Assembly (NCBI RefSeq): GCF_000331575.1
Contig: NZ_KB223527.1
Location: 965,842-1,029,841 of the forward strand
Direction of reading: 5' to 3'
Length of the DNA stretch: 64,000 bases
Source: Calidifontibacillus oryziterrae
GTDB lineage: Bacteria > Bacillota > Bacilli > Bacillales > Bacillaceae_J
Under the pieces are notes generated by a model, which saw nothing but the letters and a program-made list of their open reading frames with translations, did not search any database and had not been told where the DNA came from. Below, piece by piece: positions 21,961 through 29,488 of the stretch. Numbering within the stretch: position 1 is the first letter of the stretch; every line of letters starts with the position of its first letter. The position numbers and the translations under genes were made by a program.

Positions 21961-22306
21961 AGGTAAATTCAATTTTGAAACTGATAAAATTATTGTAAGC
22001 GGATTAAGCTTCATCACTATTATTTTTTTTACAAACTCCATTTATTCATTTATTGCATATATTTCTTTTTGGTTTTTGTTAATAATTGAAATCAAATATA
22101 GAGAGATAAGAAGTTATGTAATCATTTCTACAAAGTTTATTTATCTCGGAAAATATTATTTATTCGGTCTTATTTGTATAAAAAAGGAAACTAAACTTAC
22201 TTATGATGATTATTCGGATTATTTGAATTCGATTAAAGAAGAAGATCAGCATCTCATTCTTAAACTAGGCAAAGAAACCATCCTGCTTAGCAAAAATAAT
22301 TTTTAA
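21947..22306 (+). CDS. Small membrane protein
   Basis: 119 aa from the ATG at 21947, preceded by AAGGTGAG; overlaps the preceding gene by 14 bp. Two adjacent hydrophobic stretches (about residues 15-48, IIVSGLSFITIIFFTNSIYS and IAYISFWFLLIIEI) make a membrane hairpin, followed by a mixed C-terminal cytosolic part. Shape is like small PH-domain-type bacterial membrane proteins (short TM pair then a beta-rich tail), but no motif proves it. Convergent with the large serine recombinase. Confidence 0.6.
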   Translation: MESFEGKFNFETDKIIVSGLSFITIIFFTNSIYSFIAYISFWFLLIIEIKYREIRSYVIISTKFIYLGKYYLFGLICIKKETKLTYDDYSDYLNSIKEEDQHLILKLGKETILLSKNNF

Positions 22307-22311
22307 TTATT

Positions 22312-22342
22312 AAAAAGAGAGGACAATTTATTATGTCCTCTC
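22312..22342 (-). terminator. Terminator of the large serine recombinase gene
   Basis: GAGAGGACA and TGTCCTCTC pair around an 8-nt loop; on the minus strand TTTTT follows. The recombinase stop codon lies within the hairpin loop. Confidence 0.85.
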
Positions 22343-23965
22343 AGCATATTCAACCTCATTTATATGATTTAACGGAATTCCAAAGGTAGTTAAAACATCA
22401 ATATTGCCATTTTTATCAACTTCAATTACTTTAATTAATTTTCTTAATGTGAGGTTCATTTCATCGAAATTATCATAGTCCAAATCTAACAATTCATCTA
22501 AAGTGTCTTTAACCTGTTGATATAAGACTGTTAAGTCTTGTTGTTTTTGAAGTTCAACTTTAAATTCGTTTAATCTATTTTCATCGCTTTGAATATCTTG
22601 CTCAAATTTTTTCCGTTCAAACTCATACTGGTCCTCATTTATTTTACCTAGCATTTTTTCCTTTCTTAACTCGGATAAGCAGGTTCGAATCATATTAATG
22701 TTTTTTTCTATTTTTTTTATTTTTGATGCTACGTCTGTTGAGTTCACCTTAATACTATCCTTGTATCTATCCAGTAATTGTTCCGCAGAAGTAACCATTT
22801 TTAATCTGTTTGATATTTGATTTATTAAGTCATCACGAAACGAAAAATATGGCAACCAGTAGTTATTATCACAGCCTGCGTCTCCTTGTCTTCTTCTTTG
22901 AGAACAGGTTAAATATCGATACTCTCGACCATCATTGGGGTTCTTGCCATTTTTACATTTCATGCTAACCATAGACGCTCCGCAATGTTTACATTTTATC
23001 ATTCCAGCAAACACGTTTATGCGATTACGAACTCCGCCACGTCGCCCCCCACCTCTTTCAAGTCGAATCTGTTGAGCTGCATTAAATATTTCTTCATCAA
23101 TTATTGGTTGGTGAGTTTGTTGTTCACGTGATCGTAGCCATTCTGATTGATCTTTTTGAATCTGAACTTTTTTTCTAAGTGAAGTGTCATTACTATCTAT
23201 ATAAACTTTCTTTACTTCATATTTGCTAAAAACATTCCTTCCTATATAAGCCTCATTTTGTAAAATCCGTTGGATAGTTGTAATCCCCCATTTCTTCTTT
23301 TTTGGAGATTCAACTTTCTGCACATTATTTAAATAATTAACAATTTCCTTTTCGCCCAATTTATTTGAGGTGTACAACTGAAATATTTTCTGAACAATGT
23401 GCATCGTATTTTCATCTGGCTCCAACGTTTTTCTTCCATTTATAACTCTTTTTTTATAACCAAATGGTGGGATACTACCTGTAAAATTACCTTTTAAACC
23501 AGATTGGCGTTTTCCACGTTTTGAACTATAACTAATCTGTTCACTTAGTTTTTGATTCACCGCCGAGATTATCGTAAATTTAAGCTCATCTTTATCAATT
23601 TCTGAATCATATCCTTCGTCAATTGATATTAAACGAATTCCAAAAGCATCAACTAAGCGACGTTTAAGGGCAAGTGCATCACCTGTATCACGAGCAAATC
23701 GTGAAAGAGAGGCAAATAAAATACTATCAAACATCCCTTTTCTTGCATCAATCATTAATTCCTGTATAGCTGGTCTATCTGTAATTGTAGTTCCTGTGTC
23801 ACTATCTCTATAAATATACTCTTCATGAACTTCTAAGCCTTCCTGATTGGCCCTATCCTTACATACTCCAATTTGGTGTTCTGGACTATCTTTCTGACTC
23901 ATTTTCGTTGTACTAACACGAACATAAATTGCTGTTCTTTTTGATACATCTCTTTTGTTTCTCAT
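22331..23965 (-). CDS. Large serine recombinase (SpoIVCA/SprA-like)
   Basis: 544 aa from the ATG at 23963-23965, which has GGAGG 10 bases upstream. The catalytic domain starts RTAIYVRVSTTKMSQKDS with nucleophile Ser18, then DSILFASLSRFARD. The recombinase domain follows (GSIPPFGYKKR, IFQLYTSNKLGEKEIVNYLN, IQRILQNEAYIGRNVF), then a zinc ribbon (CKHCGASM...YLTCS...GC, about residues 325-370) and a long coiled coil. Such enzymes act on attB/attP without accessory factors and need a directionality factor for excision. Length and class match SpoIVCA (skin) and SprA (SPbeta), which excise elements from sporulation genes. It is the best candidate for excising this element from gerE. Confidence 0.93.
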   Translation of the reverse strand: MRNKRDVSKRTAIYVRVSTTKMSQKDSPEHQIGVCKDRANQEGLEVHEEYIYRDSDTGTTITDRPAIQELMIDARKGMFDSILFASLSRFARDTGDALALKRRLVDAFGIRLISIDEGYDSEIDKDELKFTIISAVNQKLSEQISYSSKRGKRQSGLKGNFTGSIPPFGYKKRVINGRKTLEPDENTMHIVQKIFQLYTSNKLGEKEIVNYLNNVQKVESPKKKKWGITTIQRILQNEAYIGRNVFSKYEVKKVYIDSNDTSLRKKVQIQKDQSEWLRSREQQTHQPIIDEEIFNAAQQIRLERGGGRRGGVRNRINVFAGMIKCKHCGASMVSMKCKNGKNPNDGREYRYLTCSQRRRQGDAGCDNNYWLPYFSFRDDLINQISNRLKMVTSAEQLLDRYKDSIKVNSTDVASKIKKIEKNINMIRTCLSELRKEKMLGKINEDQYEFERKKFEQDIQSDENRLNEFKVELQKQQDLTVLYQQVKDTLDELLDLDYDNFDEMNLTLRKLIKVIEVDKNGNIDVLTTFGIPLNHINEVEYAERT

Positions 23966-23990
23966 TTTTATTTTCCTCCTATTATGAAAG

Positions 23991-24025
23991 CAATCCCCTT
24001 TGAATAAACAACTCAAAGGGGATTG
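23991..24025. other. Hairpin between the 58-aa gene and the recombinase
   Basis: CAATCCCCTTTGA and TCAAAGGGGATTG form a perfect 13-bp stem with a 9-nt loop. There is no T-run on either side, so it may be a weak terminator, an attenuator or an mRNA-stability element controlling recombinase output. Confidence 0.7.
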
Positions 24026-24072
24026 ACTTACAAACTATATAATTCAAACCTTACTAATCTAAGAATTGATTA

Positions 24073-24249
24073 TTAAACTGCACGTCCATATGCTGATATT
24101 TTTTTTACACGTGTATTTCCATTCAAATTAAAATCATCAACATCTTTATTTATAACTTTCCTAGCCAAATCACCAATAATATCGTGTATATTTTGATTTC
24201 CAGAATGGAAATTAATTGTATATGATTTTGAATTATTACGCTGGCGCAT
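24073..24249 (-). CDS. 58-aa protein upstream of recombinase; possible directionality factor
   Basis: 58 aa from the ATG at 24247-24249, with AGGGGA 8 bases upstream; the GTG further up at 24270 is less suitable. Basic and polar, without membrane segment. It lies about 110 bp before the recombinase on the same strand. SprB, the directionality factor of SprA in SPbeta, is also, as I recall, 58 aa. The C-terminus RVKKISAYGRAV resembles the first strand of a serine recombinase (xVAxYxRVS), so the alternative is a remnant of a recombinase start. No family was recognised; the role is inferred from size and position. Confidence 0.6.
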   Translation of the reverse strand: MRQRNNSKSYTINFHSGNQNIHDIIGDLARKVINKDVDDFNLNGNTRVKKISAYGRAV

Positions 24250-24508
24250 ATCGCATTCCCCTTTCTCCACTATGGTACTTATTATTAATTGTTATGTATT
24301 TTATTGCATGTACCATTCCTGAAAACTCCTTTTTCAGATATGTTATGTATTAATTGTAAAGCTGGATTTAAAATATTCAAAATGGGTTGGGATTAAACAA
24401 CCACTTTATATGTATGTATTAAACTAATAGGTTAAAAACAGAACTGAATTATTGCTTTAATTCACTTTTTAATTCATTGTTATCACTCCTCTCAATAAAT
24501 TCTTTCTT

Positions 24509-24645
24509 GGTGCGGCTCCCCCTTCGTAATTACCGAATTATCCCTTTAAGGATGGATTATCGCTATTGTCAGTTCACCCTTTGTTTGAACTGATTTGCCG
24601 TTCGCTACCCCTTCATCTTGAAAGGTTCATCGCAAACTGCACACC
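24509..24645 (-). ncRNA. Structured RNA candidate upstream of the recombinase operon
   Basis: In a coding-free stretch, a closing stem GGTG (24509-24512)/CACC (24642-24645) bounds several hairpins: TTCG/CGAA (24523-24537), ATCC/GGAT around 24540-24552, TCAGTTCA/TGAACTGA (24569-24593), and TTTGC/GCAAA (24594-24636) enclosing ACCCCTTC/GAAAGGT (24607-24626). GC content is higher than the surroundings. It starts just past the terminator of the next RNA and ends 260 bp before the 58-aa gene, so it could be a leader or riboswitch-like element on the minus strand. The strand is inferred from neighbours. I do not recognise a named class. Confidence 0.55.
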
Positions 24646-24667
24646 ATTTATTTAAATTCTAATAACA

Positions 24668-25026
24668 CAAAAAGGATTCTGGTTATCCAGAATCCCTTAA
24701 AAAATGAAAAACCCAAGGAATTCCAGAACCTATGATACTAGTAACAATTCTAATGCTATCCCATTTACAAATGGACACACTCCACCTACACAAATGGTCA
24801 TTAATTCTTTTAGATAGAACAAATCTAAAAGATTAGCATTATATAATTGTTGATACTTTTTGTAATTAGCAAAAAGTTGCTAACTGCTGTGGTTTTACAA
24901 AAAGTAAAAGTATCACAGCGCCTCATAGGCACTGGAACTACTTGGGTATTAATATTCACAATAGATATTACTTAAATTTAATATATTACATAAATCACTC
25001 TCCAAAATAAGATATAAAAATATATA
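24668..25026 (-). ncRNA. Structured non-coding RNA candidate with own promoter and terminator
   Basis: No ORF of note. A long-range closing stem joins 24711-24726 to 24932-24947 (ACCCAAG/CTTGGGT and TTCCAG/CTGGAA with a 3x3 internal loop). Inside are GCC/GGC (24920-24930), CTGTG/CACAG enclosing TTTTAC/GTAAAA (24887-24918), TTAGCAA/TTGCTAA (24866-24883), and a subdomain closed by 24752-24760 with 24831-24840 containing a perfect 9-bp hairpin CTTTTAGAT/ATCTAAAAG (24807-24831) and CCAT/ATGG. A terminator GGATTCTGG/CCAGAATCC plus TTTTT (24669-24695) closes it. A consensus promoter lies just upstream. It shares a motif with the candidate at 32938-33230. Confidence 0.75.
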
Positions 25027-25033
25027 GTACTAT

Positions 25034-25061
25034 AATATACTAGATTCGAATATTCTGTCAA
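25034..25061 (-). promoter_or_regulatory. Sigma-A promoter for the structured RNA
   Basis: Perfect TTGACA (25056-25061); the -10 is TATATT at 25034-25039 (16-bp spacing) or TATTAT two bases further (18 bp). Transcription would start near 25026 and run into the structured RNA. Confidence 0.7.
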
Positions 25062-25117
25062 TATTTTTTAAAAAATTTCGAGCCACGATCGTTCATGACT
25101 CTACTTTCTGGTTCATA

Positions 25118-25632
25118 CTATTTATCTGTATGAATTTTCATTTCTGAATTTGGAAATTTTGTTTTGCACCAATAAATCCCCATACCAATTGCATCAGATA
25201 TATCGCTTGTAAAACCATCTGGCTTTCCAAGCAATTCATACAAAAATCTATTTAATGATTGTTTACTACCGTTCTTCAAGCTTAATATCTCCTTAATCCC
25301 TTTTGTTCGCCATATATGAACTTTTAGAGGTGGTTCACAAATAATTCCTTTCCGATAACACCAATATTCCAATGCATATTGTAGAACGCATAGTTTTTTA
25401 AAAGTTTGAACATTTTTTCGAAAGAAAAGTCCTCAATTACAACTTTACCAAAGTTAAAAATTTTATGAAGATCGTCTAGTCTTTTCTCAATTAGCAGTAT
25501 TCTATCAAAATACGTATCTTTATTATTTAGTTTAATAACACCGTAAGTTATGAGTTCTATTCTTTTATCTGAGACATTAAAGATAGAATAACCGAATTGC
25601 ACTAATGACTGATCACAAAAAAGCACTTTCAT
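25118..25632 (-). pseudogene. RuvC-like Holliday-junction resolvase with a frameshift
   Basis: Two overlapping frames make one gene. The first (to 25324) has MKVLFCDQSLVQFGYSIF with Asp7 and KVVIEDFSFEKM with Glu67. The second (from about 25372) continues LEYWCYRKGI, EPPLKVHIWRTKG and ends with DISDAIGMGIYWC, which supplies the C-terminal Asp pair. One extra base near 25385-25395 would read YAVLQYALEYWCYRKGI and unite the frames, giving about 171 aa with the four acidic residues of a RuvC/RNase-H fold nuclease. The start overlaps the primase stop by 4 bp. Either a genuine recent mutation or an assembly error; the rest is well conserved. Confidence 0.75.
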
Positions 25633-27035
25633 GCAGTGATTCCTTCTTTAGTTGTTTGAAAATTAAGGCTTTCAATTTGCAAATACGTTTCTTCAAATAA
25701 TTCTTTAAAGGTATTAGCCGTTGGTTGCATTTCATAATTATCAATTCTTGGTTTTAGTAAAGATGGTACAAAATAATTACTCGCTCTTGGATTATAAGAA
25801 TTATATGAACCAGTGCAAGTTCTTACTACAAAACCATCTTCTATTAATATCCTTAATCTTCTATCTACTGTGTTCTTACTACAGTCTGTCATTTTTGCTA
25901 TTTGTCTTAATGAAAAATAAAATTCCCCGTTCTCATGGAACATACTCCCTAGTAATAGAATACACCAAATCACTTTCTTCATAAAAAAATCATCGTACAT
26001 GTTAACAGCTTCAATGTCATTTTTGCTAACAACAATAATACTATTACTTTTGTGATGAAATTGTTTATTCTTTCTATATATATGTGCTATATCATTAGTT
26101 ACATCCAAAATAATCTCATCTTGACTACTATTTGACCTTCCTTGTTTCAATTCATTTATTGCCCACTCAATTACTTTATCTTTTGTTTGTTCTTCACTAT
26201 ATCCTTGAGATTTATAGTATAATGCAACAAAAAATTGATAATAATGTCTGCGCTTACTTTCTGTCATTTCAACAGATTGCATACCCTTATCAATTAGTTT
26301 CTTACCCAAACTGTAACCAGGGCATATTTGTTCCCGAAGAGGTGGTAATTCACTTTCGGTATATTTTTTTTCGAGCTTCCTATGCTGTAATGTTTCTTCT
26401 TTTAAAAGAATTAATCTCTCCTGAATATCCCATCCAGAAATTGGTTTTATATCTAAGAAATATTGAATTGGATTTTTTAATTCTTGTAAGCTATTTGTTT
26501 TAAAGGTAGTACGAACATTAGCTTTTTTATGGATAGCAAAGGGTAACTTAATCCCTCGACTGTTAATATCGTTTTCAGGTCGCAACTCAATCTTTTTGCC
26601 TTCTTGACCTAGTTTACTAATAATAAATTTCCCAAATTCAACTAAATCATTTATCAGAATGGGTTCGTTAAAAAAAAGCCAAATATGCCAACCTTTCAAG
26701 CCGCTTAATTCGACATGAATATCATTTATGCTTATTCCCCATTCTTGAATCGCATTTATCATGCTATTTACGATGTTCTCATCACTTACATCTACATCAA
26801 AACATAAGAATTTTGAGTATTTCCCTAAATAAAAACAACCAACTGTGCGGGTTCCTTGCAAATGTGATCTAACGACAGAGTCTGTTAAACTTTTCTTTGA
26901 AGTATAATATAGTACTTCTTTTTCTTTTTTATACTGTTCAATAAAACCTTTACGTTGTCCAACTATTAAATGATTTATTTTTGAGACTAATTGCTTTTCA
27001 TTTTCAGCAATCAATTGTTCTAACCTTGAATTCAT
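25629..27035 (-). CDS. Archaeo-eukaryotic-type primase with C-terminal winged helix
   Basis: 468 aa. The AEP catalytic core is clear: CFDVDV (residues 78-83, metal-binding Asp pair), SGLKGWHIWLFF (111-122, the sxH motif), and KIELRPEN...GIKLPFA (148-167). It resembles the primase of the TOTE-conflict/plasmid-replication type. A helical region follows, then a winged helix near 375-420 (FSLRQIAKMTDCSKNTVDRRLRILIEDGFV) suited to origin binding. Coupled to the RuvC-like gene, it suggests that the element or its ancestor replicates after excision, or performs repair/primer synthesis. No helicase gene was found nearby. Confidence 0.82.
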   Translation of the reverse strand: MNSRLEQLIAENEKQLVSKINHLIVGQRKGFIEQYKKEKEVLYYTSKKSLTDSVVRSHLQGTRTVGCFYLGKYSKFLCFDVDVSDENIVNSMINAIQEWGISINDIHVELSGLKGWHIWLFFNEPILINDLVEFGKFIISKLGQEGKKIELRPENDINSRGIKLPFAIHKKANVRTTFKTNSLQELKNPIQYFLDIKPISGWDIQERLILLKEETLQHRKLEKKYTESELPPLREQICPGYSLGKKLIDKGMQSVEMTESKRRHYYQFFVALYYKSQGYSEEQTKDKVIEWAINELKQGRSNSSQDEIILDVTNDIAHIYRKNKQFHHKSNSIIVVSKNDIEAVNMYDDFFMKKVIWCILLLGSMFHENGEFYFSLRQIAKMTDCSKNTVDRRLRILIEDGFVVRTCTGSYNSYNPRASNYFVPSLLKPRIDNYEMQPTANTFKELFEETYLQIESLNFQTTKEGITA

Positions 27036-27523
27036 TATAGCTATTCCTCCTTATTCCTTTTATCACCTTCCTTCCTTTATCAAATGTTTTGTTCCACTCT
27101 TATTTAAAAGCAAAGCTATTATATATCGAAAAAATCTTAAGTCAAATTCTATAACTAAAGGGACACAAGACGATATTTCCTTTTTAAAAAGCCCAACTAT
27201 TAACAACAATAATCACAATACACCTAAAAAATAACTGTTTTAATTTAATTCCTTAAATTGAAGAGAAATTATATAATTATAATTGTATATTTATCGAGAA
27301 GATACTTAACAACAAACAACACTGTTGTTGTAGTAAATGAGGTCATTTGTTGTACAAAAAAGGATAGATGAATACAGGCATTTTCACCCTGTTCATCTAT
27401 CCTCTTTTGGCTTATAAAATATGTGACATTTTATTTAGTTGCTTAATTATAAAAGTTTAACTCACTACAATTTTTATTATAAAGGGTATATCCCATACTA
27501 ATCTCACAATAACATTATAGATA
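27036..27523. other. Intergenic region with terminator at 27356-27403
   Basis: AGGATAGATGAA (27361-27372) pairs with TTCATCTATCCT (27392-27403), extended inside by ACAGG/CCTGT; on the minus strand TTTTTT follows, ending the 27524-28435 gene. Next to it are nested repeats ACAACAA...TTGTTGT (27312-27352) around AACAAC/GTTGTT. The rest is AT-rich with no coding frame that I can support. Confidence 0.7.
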
Positions 27524-28435
27524 TTACTTAGATTGTTTTGGAATCAAGTAATTATTCAACTGATTTACTAGTTCAGCTGGCATAATGACATCCGCAGATA
27601 ATTTTGTTAGCTTACTATTATCGGTTCTCCATAAGTCATTAGAATAAGATTCCCAACGAGGTTTTTCAAATTGTGCCAATAATTCAAATAGAGGAACACC
27701 TCGTGTTGATGATATCTTATTATTAGTAGCAACACTATATGTTAACGGTTGATAATGAAAATAATCTCTCAAATAATCGACATCTTTTACAAAAGTGGTT
27801 GTACTTTGTTCTCCCGTTTTCACTGCATTTTTAAGAGTAAAATAATCATCAGTTTTATTCATATTTATAGTGTAAATTTTTGTGGTAACTGTAAAAGTAG
27901 CCTTACCATTTTCTACTGCAGTAGTTTTCAAATTTAGTTCGTATGCCTTATCTAAAGTTGTGTCGACTAGAATTACTTCGTTTAAATGGCTATTTTCTTC
28001 AAAATCTTCTTCAAATGTTGATACAGTTGTTTTAAACAAAACTTTATTATCCCCTAAATCATAACTAAAACCACTTCCATTGATTTTTTTTCCTATGGCA
28101 AAGTTAGAAAAACTATGACGTTGGGAATAATGTTTAGGTTCTAAAAGAACTCTAACATAGCCCTTTACACCACTTTCATCAGTATATTCTTTCTCAATAG
28201 CTAATTTTAACTTTTTTTCTTTTGCTAACTTATAACTATCTCCATTACTCTTATAAGGTATTACAGTCTCGCCTTCTTTGAATTTTAATAGTTCGTCATA
28301 CTTCTCTACATTTTGAAAAATATTTTCAAAATAAGACCCTATTGTAGTTTGTGCTGCATCCGCATTGCCGACAGTACTTAACAAGAACACAACCGAAAAA
28401 AATAAAATTGTTAGCCTTTTTCTGATAATCATCAA
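27524..28435 (-). CDS. Secreted protein of unknown function
   Basis: 303 aa. Signal peptide MMIIRKRLTILFFSVVFLLS...ADA with cleavage near residue 28. The mature part is predicted beta-rich with alternating charged and aromatic residues, several Lys/Glu-rich turns and no cysteine. No domain recognised. It ends with a hydrophilic tail after a final helix (ELVNQLNNYLI). It stands alone, with an A/T-rich upstream region and its own terminator. It could be a host-surface factor carried as cargo. Confidence 0.7.
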   Translation of the reverse strand: MMIIRKRLTILFFSVVFLLSTVGNADAAQTTIGSYFENIFQNVEKYDELLKFKEGETVIPYKSNGDSYKLAKEKKLKLAIEKEYTDESGVKGYVRVLLEPKHYSQRHSFSNFAIGKKINGSGFSYDLGDNKVLFKTTVSTFEEDFEENSHLNEVILVDTTLDKAYELNLKTTAVENGKATFTVTTKIYTINMNKTDDYFTLKNAVKTGEQSTTTFVKDVDYLRDYFHYQPLTYSVATNNKISSTRGVPLFELLAQFEKPRWESYSNDLWRTDNSKLTKLSADVIMPAELVNQLNNYLIPKQSK

Positions 28436-28520
28436 CGGTATTCCTCCCTAAATCAATCTCCACTTAACAGTGGTAATTTTACATGAATTAGCATTACAGA
28501 AAAATTACACAAAGACACAA

Positions 28521-28550
28521 AAAAATAGATTGAGTTCCCCCTCAATCTAA
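28521..28550 (-). terminator. Terminator of the mazF-like gene
   Basis: TAGATTGAG and CTCAATCTA pair around a 6-nt loop, with TTTTTTTG following on the minus strand; it overlaps the last codons of the gene. Confidence 0.85.
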
Positions 28551-28943
28551 AATTGTTATCCCGATTCCAAATACCTTATTAAGTTTTTTACTTGTTTCTA
28601 ACATGGTCTCACTATCCATCTTTGCTATTTGCTTTACTAGTCTCTTTTTGTCAATCGTTGATAATAGTAGACAGTTAAACTTTAATACTATAATTCCATA
28701 GCTTGTTCTCCAATTGACCGATTGAACATACTCACTTATTACTAAATTACTTTCTGCACCCATAAGACATATTGTAGTAGTTGAATATTTGTTTCCCTTA
28801 TCATTTTGCACAATTAATACAGGAACTAAATCTCGATTATGTGGATCATTTCCTTTTAAGCGTGCCAACCAAATTTCTCCTCTTTTAACTTCAAATGTTC
28901 TAGTACCATTACTCTCCCTTTTGCTATTTGAAATAGTATTCAT
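28542..28943 (-). CDS. MazF/PemK-family endoribonuclease toxin without an obvious antitoxin
   Basis: 133 aa. The MazF/PemK fold is recognisable from KRGEIWLARLKGND (residues 20-33, the conserved N-terminal Arg-Gly-Glu-(I/V)-Trp), RDLVPVLIVQNDKGNKYSTTTI (38-59) and the C-terminal SKKLNKVFGIGI helix. The family cleaves mRNA at short motifs and is normally neutralised by a small AbrB- or RHH-type antitoxin encoded just upstream. No such ORF precedes it here within 545 bp. It may be regulated in trans, be an inactive or domesticated nuclease, or rely on an unrecognised small ORF. Confidence 0.82.
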   Translation of the reverse strand: MNTISNSKRESNGTRTFEVKRGEIWLARLKGNDPHNRDLVPVLIVQNDKGNKYSTTTICLMGAESNLVISEYVQSVNWRTSYGIIVLKFNCLLLSTIDKKRLVKQIAKMDSETMLETSKKLNKVFGIGITILD

Positions 28944-29488
28944 ACTTCACAGCTCCTTTTTACAAAAGTTGCTGGAGTATAGCAGAGGAAAGTGATTTTT
29001 CAAAAATTTTTGTTCAACTTTTGAAACAATATTTTACCTATAACAAATTTATTAGTTGTAATCGATATTGTTGATATATCGAATGAATATAATCAACATA
29101 ATCAGTTTATCTGCTGTATCTTAGCTATCTGATATATCTATTGTATATAACATATACAACACAACTCGCTTTTTTTTTGCATTATTTTATACTTTTATTA
29201 ATGTTTACCCTACTTTTTCAATAGTATCTTAGTAATAAGTCTGGTCTCCGTTAAAAATTCGAATAGTAACCTATTAAACCACTTCTATTAGTCAACTACC
29301 TCTTCTTATGTATCAATACTCTTATAGATAATACATCACTAGGGTTACTCATCTTTTAATTATTATTATGCGATAAGAAATTTCTAGAATTGGAGTTTTG
29401 ATTGTATAATTCAGGGAAATTTCAATAAACTCATCGCAATAAGTGATGAATAATCTGAGCGCATAATATTTCAGAAGGGGAGATTCTA
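28944..29488. other. AT-rich intergenic region
   Basis: No coding frame or RNA gene that I can support. It contains short imperfect palindromes such as GATATTGTTGATATATC near 29060 and TATATAACATATA near 29145, and serves as the upstream region of both the mazF-like gene (minus) and the tyrosine recombinase gene (plus). Confidence 0.5.

Noticed and set aside
24271..24480. Sigma-E promoter for the recombinase operon
   Set aside because: GAATATT near a TTTACAAT-like -10 on the minus strand has too short a spacing, and CATACATA/CATAACATA boxes lack a partner -35, so no promoter was called.
24440..24480. Mini-frame ATG-AAT-TAA after GAGGAG on the minus strand
   Set aside because: A two-codon frame cannot be separated from chance, though it could be a leader peptide.
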